From Lysobacterales bacterium (GTDB lineage Bacteria; Pseudomonadota; Gammaproteobacteria; Xanthomonadales; Rhodanobacteraceae): DNA of 64,000 nucleotides. The notes beneath the pieces were generated by a model, which made no database searches, had not been told where the DNA came from, and saw only the letters and a program-made list of their open reading frames with translations. The translations under genes and the position numbers were made by a program. Position 1 is the first letter of the stretch. The number at the start of each line of letters is the position of its first letter. This document shows, in pieces, positions 39,857 through 49,228 of the stretch. Location of the stretch: positions 186,001-250,000 of the forward strand of contig JAFKNA010000005.1 of NCBI GenBank assembly GCA_017305135.1, in the 5' to 3' direction.

Positions 39857-41058
39857 GGCACCAGTGTCTCATCCGCCACGCGGTTCCAGTGATGCGCGAG
39901 TCGTACCAGGCCGAACTCCCGCGACGCGCCGCGCACGATGAGGCTCCGCTCCACGGTGTCGAAGAGGCGCACGCCCTCCGGGTCCAGCGGATGCACGCGC
40001 ACGGTATAGCCGCCGGGCAGCAGCGCGAGTTCGGGGAGTTCGAGCTCGCAGGCGAATTCGGCCTCGCCGACGCGCTGCGGAGGCGGTCCGTCCATGTCGG
40101 TGCTGAGGCCGTAGACCGCGGTGCCATCGGCACGCGTGATGCCGATCGCGATACAGGGCACGCGGCCGTCGCGCGAGCGGACGCGGACGTGCACGCGCAG
40201 GTCGTCCCCGGCCTCTACCAGGGTGGCCTGCTCGCCTTGGCTGCCGTTGAGCGACACCGAAATAACGCTGAATTCCAGCCCGGCGCGCTGCTCCGGCCGC
40301 GGCTCGGCGAGCGCGGCGGACTTGCGCTCGTGCCAGGCGAGGTAGGCCTGCGTCACCTCGAACACGTCGCCCTGCATCCGGACCTCGCCGGCGCGCAGCC
40401 AGCAGGCGTGCCGGCAGAGCTTCTGCACGTGGTACATGCTGTGCGAAACGAGGATCAGCGTGCCGCCGGCATCGAGGTAATCCTTCATCCACTTCACGCA
40501 CTTCTTCTGGAACGATTCGTCGCCCACGGCAAGCACCTCGTCGGTGACCAGAAGATCGGGCTTCAATGCCGCGACCACCGCGAAGCCGAGGCGCACAACC
40601 ATCCCCGAGGAATAGTGCTTCACCGGCTCGTCGATGTAATGGCCGATATCGGCGAAGGCGATGATTTCCGGCATCTTCTCGCGCAGTTCGGCGCCGCCGA
40701 GGCCATGCAGGGCGGCCGCCATGACCACGTTGTCGCGCCCGCTGTATTCAGGATGGAAGCCCGCGCCGAGTTCCAGCAGCGCGCCGATCTCGCCATGGAC
40801 CTCGACGCTGCCGGCCGTCGGCGTCAGCACGCCGGTGATCAGCTTCAGCAGGGTGGACTTGCCGGCGCCGTTGTCGCCGATCAGGCCGAGCGATTCACCG
40901 CGGCGGATCTCGAGATCCACGCCGCGCAGCACGCTGACGCGATCAGGGTCTTCGCCGCGCACCAGCAGCCGCCCCAGCGCACGCAGCCGGTCGCTGCTGC
41001 GGTACACCTTGGGGTAGGCCTTCTCCAGCCCGCGCGCGAGGACCAGCGGCGGGTTCAC
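39853..41058 (-). CDS. wzt: ABC transporter ATP-binding protein of polysaccharide export (Wzt)
   Basis: A 401-aa ATPase. Walker A GDNGAGKST (61-69), signature YSSGMVVRLGFAVV and Walker B LLVTDEVLAVGDESF match the Wzt/TagH branch. The C-terminal domain (about 260-400), beginning GLEFSVISVSLNGSQGEQ, matches the Wzt carbohydrate-binding domain that recognises the terminal residue of O-antigen. It starts at GTG 41058, overlapping wzm by 4 nt (GTGA). Together they export a lipid-linked glycan from the cytoplasm to the periplasm. Confidence 0.93.
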   Translation of the reverse strand: MNPPLVLARGLEKAYPKVYRSSDRLRALGRLLVRGEDPDRVSVLRGVDLEIRRGESLGLIGDNGAGKSTLLKLITGVLTPTAGSVEVHGEIGALLELGAGFHPEYSGRDNVVMAAALHGLGGAELREKMPEIIAFADIGHYIDEPVKHYSSGMVVRLGFAVVAALKPDLLVTDEVLAVGDESFQKKCVKWMKDYLDAGGTLILVSHSMYHVQKLCRHACWLRAGEVRMQGDVFEVTQAYLAWHERKSAALAEPRPEQRAGLEFSVISVSLNGSQGEQATLVEAGDDLRVHVRVRSRDGRVPCIAIGITRADGTAVYGLSTDMDGPPPQRVGEAEFACELELPELALLPGGYTVRVHPLDPEGVRLFDTVERSLIVRGASREFGLVRLAHHWNRVADETLVP

Positions 41059-41825
41059 AGGAAGTCCTCGAAATGCGGATCGAGGCGGCGGAACATCCAG
41101 CGTCCGAGCAGGAGCACGACCGCCGCCAGTACCAGCGCGGCGAGGCACTGCAGCGGCCGGAAGCTGCCGTAGTCGAGCAGCACCACGCGGAAGCTTTCGG
41201 CGTAGAAGGTGAAGGGGTTGAGGTCCATCAGCCCGCGGAATTGTTCCGGCAGCAGGCTGCGATCGTAGAACACCGGCGCGCTGAACATGAGCAGCGGCAG
41301 GACCTGACCGAGCACCTGCACCGTGTCGCGCACGAACACCTGGATGGAGGCGCACATCAGGGCGAAGCCGAGCGCCAGCGCGAACATCGGCACATACAGC
41401 AGGATGGCCATGCCGAGCCCGGAAAGCTGGATGGCGCTGCCGAGCGCGGCGAGGATCAGCACGATGGCGATGAAACCCGCCAGGTGGATCGCAAAGCTGC
41501 TCGCCACGCTCGCGAGCACCAGCACCTCACGCGGCAACGCCACCTTGCCGATCAGCGCGGCGTTTTCCTCGATCGCGGTGGTGGAGCGCAACACCGCCTC
41601 CGACAACGCCATCCACGGCCACAATGCCGCCATCAGGAACACGACGTAACCCGGCGCATCCGCGCCGGGAATGCGTGCCTTGAAGATGTGCACGAAGACG
41701 AAGCTGTAGACCGCCAACTGCAACAGCGGCTGGAACAGCGCCCAGAGCCCGCCCGAGAAACTGCCCTGGAATCGGTTGCGGAGTTCGCGCTGGAAGAAGC
41801 GGAGGGTCAGTGCGGCGGCGGGCAT
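41055..41825 (-). CDS. wzm: ABC transporter permease for polysaccharide export (Wzm)
   Basis: A 256-aa ABC-2 permease. It has six hydrophobic segments, an amphipathic N-terminal helix (LTLRFFQRELRNRFQGSFSG) and the family feature GGLWALFQPLLQLAVYSFVF; also FSAPVFYDRSLLPEQFRGLMDLNPFTFYAESFR. It forms the transmembrane channel for the glycan with two copies of Wzt. First gene of the operon, transcribed leftward. ATG at 41825. Confidence 0.93.
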   Translation of the reverse strand: MPAAALTLRFFQRELRNRFQGSFSGGLWALFQPLLQLAVYSFVFVHIFKARIPGADAPGYVVFLMAALWPWMALSEAVLRSTTAIEENAALIGKVALPREVLVLASVASSFAIHLAGFIAIVLILAALGSAIQLSGLGMAILLYVPMFALALGFALMCASIQVFVRDTVQVLGQVLPLLMFSAPVFYDRSLLPEQFRGLMDLNPFTFYAESFRVVLLDYGSFRPLQCLAALVLAAVVLLLGRWMFRRLDPHFEDFL

Positions 41826-41909
41826 TCAAAGCACACGCAATCGTGGATTCCGCCGTAGGGCGCGGCGGATGGCTGGCAGCCTTGGCACCACCCGGAACGG
41901 GAGAACCGC

Positions 41910-42848
41910 CTACTCAGCTGGCGACGAAAGAACTTCGCCAGTCCCATAGCGGGAACGCAGCGATGCCATCAGCTCAGCGTTTGCTTCGATAGGGCGGTTG
42001 CGCAGCGTATCGGTATGCTTCTGCGCCTCCTTCTCTATGAAGGTTGAACGCAACTCAGACACAATCGCATCCTGTGCTTCTTCAAAGCTCGGAGTTCTGG
42101 CCGGGGCGCGCTCGACCAACTTCAGCACATGAAAGCCGAACGCCGTCTTGACGACAGGAGAAATCTCCCCAACCCGCTTCAGCTTTTTGGCTGCCGCTGC
42201 AAACTCCGGTACGTACTTCCTGGAGTCTCCCGCATCCGTCATCAGGCCGTGATTGCCTGATTTGCTCGGATCGTCAGAGTATTCCTCGACCAGGGCGTCA
42301 AACTGATCAGGATGAGCGATCGCCTGGTTGCGAACCCCATCGGCAATGGCGCTCGCCTGCTCCACGGAGCGGTCCTTGGTCGAGATCAACACATGCTTGA
42401 CATCGACCTTTTCCGGAATCCGATACTTCTCCTTGTGCGCTATGAAGTCTTCTTTTGCAAGCGTCCGAAAGTCCGGGAGAGTGAGATCCGCTCGGAACCT
42501 GGCCATGCGGGCCTTGGCGAGAGCGGCATCAACAGCCTGTTCGACCTGCTTTTCGACTGCTGGCTCCTTGTCGGCGCCCAGCGCCCGGGCTTCCTGGGCA
42601 AGCTGCTTTTGCAACAACATGCTGGAAACCAGGCTTTCGATCCTGGTCGGGCTGCCAAAGAAGCCGGCACGCTGCGCCTCCGGCATGCCCTGTGCGAAGG
42701 CGTCGATGTCTTCGATCGTCACCTGCACGTTGCCCTGCTGCGCGAGCACGGTACTCGGCGCGCCCGGCAAGCCCTGAGCGGTAACGATTGTGGCTATCAA
42801 AGCTGAGGAGCCGGCCAACAATGCGGCCAGCAGGCGGAACAAAAGCAT
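41910..42848 (-). CDS. Periplasmic parvulin-type peptidyl-prolyl isomerase
   Basis: A 312-aa exported protein. It has an N-terminal signal (LLFRLLAALLAGSSALIATIVTAQG). A SurA_N-like helical segment covers about 60-120 (LVSSMLLQKQLAQEARALG). The parvulin domain covers about 130-235 (VDVKHVLISTKD, VEEYSDDPSKSGNHG, PEFAAAAKKLKRVGEISPVVKTAFGFHVLKLVE). It is a PpiC/PrsA-type chaperone, likely helping fold exported proteins. GC content in this gene is lower than its neighbours by eye. It lies just upstream of wzm but separated by about 80 bp. Confidence 0.85.
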   Translation of the reverse strand: MLLFRLLAALLAGSSALIATIVTAQGLPGAPSTVLAQQGNVQVTIEDIDAFAQGMPEAQRAGFFGSPTRIESLVSSMLLQKQLAQEARALGADKEPAVEKQVEQAVDAALAKARMARFRADLTLPDFRTLAKEDFIAHKEKYRIPEKVDVKHVLISTKDRSVEQASAIADGVRNQAIAHPDQFDALVEEYSDDPSKSGNHGLMTDAGDSRKYVPEFAAAAKKLKRVGEISPVVKTAFGFHVLKLVERAPARTPSFEEAQDAIVSELRSTFIEKEAQKHTDTLRNRPIEANAELMASLRSRYGTGEVLSSPAE

Positions 42849-43062
42849 GGGACGAATTCTCTTGTGTAGGGCTTCAGATGACCGGGAGGGGCGATCGATG
42901 ACCCACGATGTCATGCCGTGAAAGCGAGGCAGCCTTGAGAATGGCAGCCCGGGCCTTGATCACGCGTAATGACGGCCGTATTCAGACATCCGGTGGTGAG
43001 CCATCTTCACGCGCAAGGCGAAGCGGGCGCACTGCGCCCGCTTCACTCACAGCCAGGCGTTC

Positions 43063-44499
43063 TCAACGCTGGTTGATCACCGCAATATTGCAACGCTCAC
43101 CTGTACACGCAGCAGGATTGGCGAACATGATATTGATGTAATAGTCCGTATTGGGCTGCAGATTGCAATAGCCGGTCGGATTGTTACTGGTGAATTTCCA
43201 GCTGACCATGGAAGTGTCGCTGCTTGGGGTGCCGCTTCCTGGCGCCTCGCCATACGGTGCGTCGCGCAAGCAGCCAGGCGTGGGCAACTGCTCGCTGAAA
43301 TCACCGCAGACCTTGCTGATCGACATGATCAAATTGGGTGAAATCTGGAATGAAGGATTGATGAAGAATCCAGAAGGTGGTGGACTCGCGGTGGTCTTGA
43401 AGTGCGCTCCTATGTACCCTTGGCGCGGCACGGATTTCAACACGGGCGCGGAGCCACCAACGCCGGGCCAAGGCAGTGCAGTCCCTGGCGCACCAGAATT
43501 GAATCCCCAGATATTGGCGAACTTGCTTACGTCAACGTTATCGTGTCCACCTATCGGCACGGCGCCCCAGGTGATACGGGAAACCGTGGATACGTAGGTA
43601 CGCTGTCCATACGCAGTGTTGATGGTCGCGGGACACGCCGCCGAACTGACAGTAACGGCAATATCGCCAGAAACCCCGGTCGCGCTTGCGCTTGCATCCG
43701 CGTTGGCGCACTTCAGGGTCAGCTTCAAGAGCTTGCCGGCGCCACTTGCAGGAACGGTGACGCTGCGTGAAGTCCCAACAGTCAAAAGACTTGTCCAGTC
43801 CCCAAGATCAGGCGCATCGACACCGCCCAGGCTGCCTGTTCCCTTGCACGAGGCAGCATTCGTCAATGTGGGCCAGGTAACGGTGAATGGAATGCCGGGA
43901 GAGACCGTCGCAGGTGCCGTCAGAGCAAATTGAGACGGCGTGGGCGCTGGCGAGGGTGGCGTAGGCACCACGACATTCTGGGTGCTGGCATACCCGCTGT
44001 CATTGGTGCAGAGCACGCTGAACTTGTAGGTGCCGGGTGCGGCAGCGGTAACCTGCTCGACGTGGTTGCCGGCACATGCGGCTCCTGAGCACGCCAGAGA
44101 ACCCAGCTTCCAGTTCAGCATGCCTTGCTGGTTGGTGAAATCTCCCCCACGGACACAACGAGTGGCATCCCCACCTGCTGACCAGGCAACCTGGAACTGG
44201 GTTCCCACCGTCGGCGCGGCGGCGGCAGCGCTCGCGCTCACATCAAACGTGGACGACGAGGAGCCCCCGCCAGCCGGGCTGCATGCGCCGGCCTGAGCTG
44301 CCGTCAGGGTGACCCCACTGGCCTTCAGATCCGTTCCATCACTTGCCAACTCGAGACCGGACGCGTCGGTGACCGCAACACAGTCGCCGTTCGCCGTACT
44401 CAAGTTGATCCTGGTTTGCGCAGCGACAGGACTGATGCTGAAAAGCCCAACGCAAGCGGCAGCGGTGAGAGTCAGGAGATGGGGAGTTGCAACTTGCAT
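43063..44499 (-). CDS. Secreted protein with Ig-like segments, unknown function
   Basis: A 478-aa protein with a signal peptide (MQVATPHLLTLTAAACVGLF, cleavage near VAAQ). It has two Ig-like or fibronectin-like segments, about 80-180 (QFQVAWSAGGDATRCVRGGD ... YKFSVLCTNDSGY) and 200-290 (FTVTWPTLTNAASCKG). A Cys-rich C-terminal domain (ICGDF-like, CNLQPNTDYYINIMFANP) follows. PTPPSPAPTPS is a linker. Start is ATG at 44499; a GTG at 44502 is also in frame. Possible adhesin or extracellular structural protein; no family recognised. Confidence 0.75.
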   Translation of the reverse strand: MQVATPHLLTLTAAACVGLFSISPVAAQTRINLSTANGDCVAVTDASGLELASDGTDLKASGVTLTAAQAGACSPAGGGSSSSTFDVSASAAAAAPTVGTQFQVAWSAGGDATRCVRGGDFTNQQGMLNWKLGSLACSGAACAGNHVEQVTAAAPGTYKFSVLCTNDSGYASTQNVVVPTPPSPAPTPSQFALTAPATVSPGIPFTVTWPTLTNAASCKGTGSLGGVDAPDLGDWTSLLTVGTSRSVTVPASGAGKLLKLTLKCANADASASATGVSGDIAVTVSSAACPATINTAYGQRTYVSTVSRITWGAVPIGGHDNVDVSKFANIWGFNSGAPGTALPWPGVGGSAPVLKSVPRQGYIGAHFKTTASPPPSGFFINPSFQISPNLIMSISKVCGDFSEQLPTPGCLRDAPYGEAPGSGTPSSDTSMVSWKFTSNNPTGYCNLQPNTDYYINIMFANPAACTGERCNIAVINQR

Positions 44500-44709
44500 C
44501 ACGGCATCACAACGGGAAAGGGGTAAGCGATTCTAACGCTCCTTGCGGCGGCAAGGCCAGCAGCAGTTCTCATTTTTCATGAACTTGCCAGCTGCAGGGC
44601 AGCCAATTGAACCCGACGCGGCCTTGTTGCTGCTGTGAGCGGACGGGCACCAGCGGGCGCATTCACTACGTCCCTGGAAGCCATGATCGCGCCAACGTGG
44701 ATTCACGAC

Positions 44710-44734
44710 AAAAAAAGGGGGCCTTGCGGCCCCC
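44710..44734 (-). terminator. Strong intrinsic terminator of the 44761-46275 gene
   Basis: On the minus strand a perfect GGGGGCC-GCAA-GGCCCCC stem (complement of 44717-44734) is followed by a run of seven T (complement of 44710-44716). It lies 26 nt after the stop codon of the secreted protein. This is the clearest rho-independent terminator in the window. Confidence 0.95.
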
Positions 44735-44760
44735 TTGAATTCAAGTTGCTGCGCTACTGC

Positions 44761-46275
44761 TTACGAGCAAGCAGCATCGTCGCCAGCGCACGAGCGGCTT
44801 GCGCGGTGACGCCACACGCCACTGTAGTTGGCCAGCAGGCCAGGGTTGGCGTTCGCATTGATGACATTGTTGGCATGGAAGCCGGTCGCCGGGAGGCCCG
44901 GAATCGCGACATCAGCCCCACCAGCGGTAACACCGCCACCGAGCACGTGCGAACCGGCATCGCCGCTCGCCAGATCGATCCTGCCCCAGCCGCTGAGGCC
45001 CACAGCCGGAACCGTCTTGCTGAGAGCGGAGCCGAGCACATCCGTACCGTCGCCTTCCGCATTGAGGAACGTGATCACGTTCACTTCATACGGCAGGTAG
45101 GGAGCGGTGAGGAAGCATTCGTCAGTCGGCGGCGAGGGGCAGCGCGGAGCGTTCGGACCTTCACTGCCCAGCTCTTCCTGATCCCACGTGACCATGGACA
45201 ACTCGACGTTCGAGATGCCGCCTGCGAACGCGTTCGCAAACGGACTCGTGATGGCCGAGGGATACAGACCCTTGTCCACATAGAAACGCTTGGTCGGGAA
45301 GGTGACCACCCAGTCCGACGACGCGCCCAGGTCGCTGTCAATGAAGTACTCGTTGTAGATGGCGTCGGCCATGAACACCGCGCTCACCGCGTCTTCGCCA
45401 CGCGCGAAGTCGGCCGTGAGCAGCGCGCCATTCTCGGTGAACACGTAGGAACGTGCGACACCCGTAGCGGCGATGGACGGCGTATTTGCGGCCTGCAGGG
45501 TCGGCGTAAGTGCCGACGGGTTGGTGTACAGCACCGTTTCCGTGAAGCCTTCGATCGCGTCGGCGTTGTAGGAGAAGAACGTACCCACCCCCACGTTGAC
45601 GACGGCGCCACCACCGAACAGACCACTGGTCGGCGGCAGCAGGTCAGCGGCCGTAGCCACGTCATTGCCTACCGGCGCGCCACAACGGCCCGCGACCGGG
45701 CCGCCGTCCGGCGGCATGCCGGCACCGGGAACGCCCGTCTGCTCGTGCGTGGTCGCCAGATCGAGATCGCTGCCCGGGATGATGTCACCCATGGTGATCA
45801 TCTCGATGTAACCCTCACGGGTACGCTCGATGCCCTGTGGGCCGCTATCCTTCGGATAGCTGACGCCCGGTCCAGCGACACCACCGGTGTAGGCGGCGCT
45901 GGAGAACGGGTACGGCCACTTCGGGATGAAATCCACGCAGCTATTGTCGGCGGTGAAGATCTGCGCACCACCCTCGTCGGAAACCTGGCTGACGGCGGCG
46001 GTCCACACGTCGTAAGGCGACAGGAACAGGTTGAAGTCGAGGACTTCGCGGCTGTTGTAGCCTTCCAGGAAGCGAACCTTGACGGCCTTGCCGACTTCAG
46101 CGGTATTCACCACCGAGATCAGGGTGTCCTGGCTCTTGTTGACGGTGTAGTACGGGTAGATCAGGACCTGGCCGAGACCATCGGGATTCAGGTCGACGGC
46201 TTGAGCCAGGCCAGCGAAGCCGGCGATGCCGGCGATGCCGGCGACGACGGCAGTCGTCAAGCTGTTCTTCTTCAT
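44761..46275 (-). CDS. Secreted protein of an uncharacterised Lysobacterales-type family
   Basis: A 504-aa exported protein. A signal peptide is rich in Ala/Gly (MKKNSLTTAVVAGIAGIAGF, cleavage near AQA-V). The mature protein begins VDLNPDGLGQVLIYPYYTVNKSQDTLISVVNT, and KAVKVRFLEGYNSREVLDFNLFLSPYDVW is a striking conserved-looking block. It ends in SRSCAGDDAACS, a possible disulfide. A good SD (AGGAG, 7 nt spacing) precedes the ATG at 46275, and a strong terminator follows. This points to high expression. No CTERM or GFE tail. No function can be assigned. Confidence 0.8.
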   Translation of the reverse strand: MKKNSLTTAVVAGIAGIAGFAGLAQAVDLNPDGLGQVLIYPYYTVNKSQDTLISVVNTAEVGKAVKVRFLEGYNSREVLDFNLFLSPYDVWTAAVSQVSDEGGAQIFTADNSCVDFIPKWPYPFSSAAYTGGVAGPGVSYPKDSGPQGIERTREGYIEMITMGDIIPGSDLDLATTHEQTGVPGAGMPPDGGPVAGRCGAPVGNDVATAADLLPPTSGLFGGGAVVNVGVGTFFSYNADAIEGFTETVLYTNPSALTPTLQAANTPSIAATGVARSYVFTENGALLTADFARGEDAVSAVFMADAIYNEYFIDSDLGASSDWVVTFPTKRFYVDKGLYPSAITSPFANAFAGGISNVELSMVTWDQEELGSEGPNAPRCPSPPTDECFLTAPYLPYEVNVITFLNAEGDGTDVLGSALSKTVPAVGLSGWGRIDLASGDAGSHVLGGGVTAGGADVAIPGLPATGFHANNVINANANPGLLANYSGVWRHRASRSCAGDDAACS

Positions 46276-46446
46276 TGCAACACTCCTAGATTTTGACCAC
46301 AGGGCTTATTGCTTTACCGCCGGCCCCCACTGCGCAGGGAACCCAACTCGGGGAGCTGGGCGGGGCCGGGCAACAGCGGGGCCATGTTAAGACAAAGGAA
46401 ACATGTGCGCAATCCCCTTCGGAAATGGGTTAATTTCCCTTACGGT

Positions 46447-46863
46447 TCAGTGACTTGGAAGATAGTACCAATGATTGTCGACCAGGATCCAGACTTCACT
46501 CCGGTTGCTGGATGCGGTGGTCGGTTTCCCTCCAAGAGCCGCCAGAGGCACCGCGTATCCGACCTCGACTTCCACCTTGCACCGCTCCTCCTCGCACTCC
46601 TTGGACTTGAACCTGGCCTCCTTCCACTGCACCGGCCGATTGTTCATCGCTGCCGCGTAGTCCTCACGGGTCTGCGTGGTGCGGAAGCCGGGGCTGAGAT
46701 AGTCGTAGGCCTGCTCGGCCTTGTGCTCGATCAGGTAGTTCCAGCGCTCGACGGCGCGACGGTCGACGTTGTCGGGGTCCGCCGTGTTGGTGCAGCCGGC
46801 CAACGCGAGCAGCAGGGCTGCCGCGACGACGGCGACGAGCGGCTTCAATGCTTCAGTAGTCAC
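46447..46863 (-). CDS. Small lipoprotein downstream of gspD
   Basis: A 138-aa lipoprotein with a lipobox LALAGC (Cys24 from the GTG start) followed by NTADPDNVDRRAVERWNYLI. The start GTG at 46863 overlaps the gspD stop by 11 nt, so the gene appears to be the last of the T2SS operon. The mature part is charged, with a Cys pair in KECEEERCKVEVEV. No known family could be recognised. It could be an accessory factor of the secretin (compare pilotins), but this is only suggested by position. Confidence 0.7.
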   Translation of the reverse strand: MTTEALKPLVAVVAAALLLALAGCTNTADPDNVDRRAVERWNYLIEHKAEQAYDYLSPGFRTTQTREDYAAAMNNRPVQWKEARFKSKECEEERCKVEVEVGYAVPLAALGGKPTTASSNRSEVWILVDNHWYYLPSH

Positions 46864-49228
46864 CCGGATGATCCTCCTGCGTGGCGTGTTCGGGGACGGG
46901 ATAGGTGTGCGCCGGCTCCGGCCGGGCGGGTTGCGGCGGCAGGTCGACCGGGGGCGGCGGGGTCTCTTCCTTCCGCACGTTGAGTGGGGTCAGCGACTCG
47001 AACTGGCGGCTGTACTCCAGTGTCGCCTCGCGTGCCTCGTCGACGCTGGAGATGACGCGGGGGGTGATCAGCACGATGAGTTCGGTGCGGTCCTTCGTGT
47101 GGCTGGTGGTGCCAAACAGATTCTTCAGGACGGGCACCCGACTGATAAAGGGCAGTCCGTCCGCTGACTCCCCGCGGTCGTCGCGGATAAGGCCGCCCAG
47201 CATCAGGGTCTCCCCGCTCTGCACGGCGACCTGGGTCTGGATCTGGCGCTGGTTGATTGGAAAATTGCCATTGGTGGCTGGCACCGAACGGTCTGCGTTG
47301 CTGACTTCCTGCTGGATTTCCAGATAGACGAGCCCGCCGGGGTTCACGCGTGGGAGAACATCGAGGGTGATGCCCGTATTGAGGTACTGCACGCTTCCGA
47401 ACCCCTGGTTGCCGACGCCGCCAATCCCCGGATACACGTTGTAGGTCTGCGTCACCGGGATCTGCTGGCCCACATTGATCTGCGCCTGCTGGTTGTTCAG
47501 CACCAGCAGGGACGGGGCGGCCAATGACTTGGCCAAGCCATTTGACTCGAGCGCAGTGAGCGCAACCTCAAAGTTCTTGTTGAGGAACGACCAGAAGAAG
47601 CCGCCGTTGTAAGGGTTGATCTGACCCGTGGCACCGATCTGCGAACGATGGCGGTTCTGCTTGTTGCCCCGGAACTCGGGATCATAGACGGTGCCGTTGC
47701 CAACCGAACCTTCGGCGGTACCGATGAGGCCCGCCAGGTACCACTGCACGCCCATACTCAGCGAGTCCCTCAAGGTCACCTCCAGGATCCGCGCCTCGAT
47801 CTGCACCTGCAGCGGCACCACGTCGAGCTTCCGGATCGCCGACTCGATGCGGTCCCACTCGACCGGCGTGGCCTGGATCATGAGCTGGTTGTTTTCCTCG
47901 ATGGCCGAGATGCGGATGTCGGTCTCGCGGTTGCCCTGGCCGCCGGCGGCGGCAGCGCGGTTGGCCGGTGCCGCCGGCGTGGACTTCTCCTCGTTCGACT
48001 GCGGGCGCAGCGAACTGCCGTAGCTCATCGAGTTGGCACCCCTGCCGTTGCCGCCAGTGCCGCCGAGCGTGGTCGGCCGCAGGCCTGGAGCCACGGTACC
48101 GGAAGTACTGCGCCGCATGCCGGTGGTGCCGAGGAAGATCTCGCTGAGGTAGTCGGCGAGATCGATCGCCTTGAGGTTCTTGACGTCGTAGACATAGAGC
48201 TGGGTGGCGTTCTCCGCGCCGCCGCGGTCGAGGCGATATAGCCACTCCTCGGCCTGCTTCAGGTACTCCTTCTGCGGCGTGATGACGATGATCGAGTTGG
48301 TCTGCTCGATCGGCATGAAGCGGAACATGCCGGCCAGCGGCGACTCGCCCTCGGTGCCGAAGATCTTGAGGAGGTCCGGCAGCAGCTTGGCCGCTTCCAC
48401 GTGCTGCAGCGCGAACACGCCGACCGACATGCCCTTCAGCCAGTCCACGTCGAAGGTGTCGATGGTGCGCTGGTAATTGGCGAGCTCCGAAGGGGTGCCG
48501 GCCAGCACCAGCAGGCTGCGGTTCGGATCGATGCTGACGAAGGCGTCGGCCTTGGCGTAGGGCTTCAGCAGCGTCGCCATCTGGCTCGGCGACACGTAGC
48601 GCAGCGGGAAGATGCGCAAGGCGTAGCCAGGCTGCGCGGACGGCCCGAGCTGCGGCGTCAGCTTGCCGGGGATCGCGTCCTTGGCCTGCAGCACCGTGTA
48701 GCGGCCACCCTCGTTGACCAGCGCGTTGCCGGTCCAGGACAGCAGCATCTCGAGCACCGGCATGGCGTCCTCGCGGCGGATCGGGCGCGAGGTGGAATAG
48801 GTCACGTTGCCGCCGACGTTCGGCGCGATGGTGTAGTTCTCGCCGAGCATGTCGCCGAGGATCGCCTTCACCACCGCCTGGATCGGCTGGTTCTCGAAGT
48901 TGAAGGTGACCTGGCCCTCGCCACCGCTGGCGCGCGGCTGCGGCTGCACGGTGAAGAACTTGCCGGTGCCGACCTGGATTTCCGGCTGCGGCGGCGGCAT
49001 GTGCGAGGTCGCCTTGGACGACAGGTCGATGCCCTTGAGGTCTTCCGGGCCGGCGGGAGCCGGGGCCGGCTTCAGGATGGTCTCGGCGGTCAGCACGTCG
49101 CTGTTCGCCGGCGCATGGCGCGGGGCGGGCGTCGTGGCGCAGCCCGCCAGCAACACGAGGGCGCATGCCGGCAGCAGGCCTTGTAGATGTCCGAGGGACC
49201 GGAGTCTGGATCGCACTGGTTGCTCCAT
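46853..49228 (-). CDS. gspD: Type II secretion system secretin GspD (XpsD-like)
   Basis: The secretin of the T2SS outer-membrane channel. A lipobox LLAGC (Cys30) marks it as a lipoprotein. Periplasmic N-domains follow, with FNFENQPIQAVVKAILGDMLGENYTI, LRIFPLRYVSPSQM, GVFALQHVEAAKLLPDLLK. A Gly/Asn-rich linker precedes the last N-domain. The secretin core is TLRDSLSMGVQWYLAG through QSGETLMLGGLI and NLFGTTSHTKDRTELIVLITPRVI. Length 791 aa. ATG at 49228 shares its A with the gspN stop (TGATG). Last core T2SS gene in the order, as in xps. Confidence 0.96.
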   Translation of the reverse strand: MEQPVRSRLRSLGHLQGLLPACALVLLAGCATTPAPRHAPANSDVLTAETILKPAPAPAGPEDLKGIDLSSKATSHMPPPQPEIQVGTGKFFTVQPQPRASGGEGQVTFNFENQPIQAVVKAILGDMLGENYTIAPNVGGNVTYSTSRPIRREDAMPVLEMLLSWTGNALVNEGGRYTVLQAKDAIPGKLTPQLGPSAQPGYALRIFPLRYVSPSQMATLLKPYAKADAFVSIDPNRSLLVLAGTPSELANYQRTIDTFDVDWLKGMSVGVFALQHVEAAKLLPDLLKIFGTEGESPLAGMFRFMPIEQTNSIIVITPQKEYLKQAEEWLYRLDRGGAENATQLYVYDVKNLKAIDLADYLSEIFLGTTGMRRSTSGTVAPGLRPTTLGGTGGNGRGANSMSYGSSLRPQSNEEKSTPAAPANRAAAAGGQGNRETDIRISAIEENNQLMIQATPVEWDRIESAIRKLDVVPLQVQIEARILEVTLRDSLSMGVQWYLAGLIGTAEGSVGNGTVYDPEFRGNKQNRHRSQIGATGQINPYNGGFFWSFLNKNFEVALTALESNGLAKSLAAPSLLVLNNQQAQINVGQQIPVTQTYNVYPGIGGVGNQGFGSVQYLNTGITLDVLPRVNPGGLVYLEIQQEVSNADRSVPATNGNFPINQRQIQTQVAVQSGETLMLGGLIRDDRGESADGLPFISRVPVLKNLFGTTSHTKDRTELIVLITPRVISSVDEAREATLEYSRQFESLTPLNVRKEETPPPPVDLPPQPARPEPAHTYPVPEHATQEDHPGDY

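Noticed and set aside
46421-46438. Small palindrome GGAAAT-GGGTTA-ATTTCC after the lipoprotein gene
   Set aside because: Six-bp AT-containing stem without T-run; too weak to call a terminator or operator.
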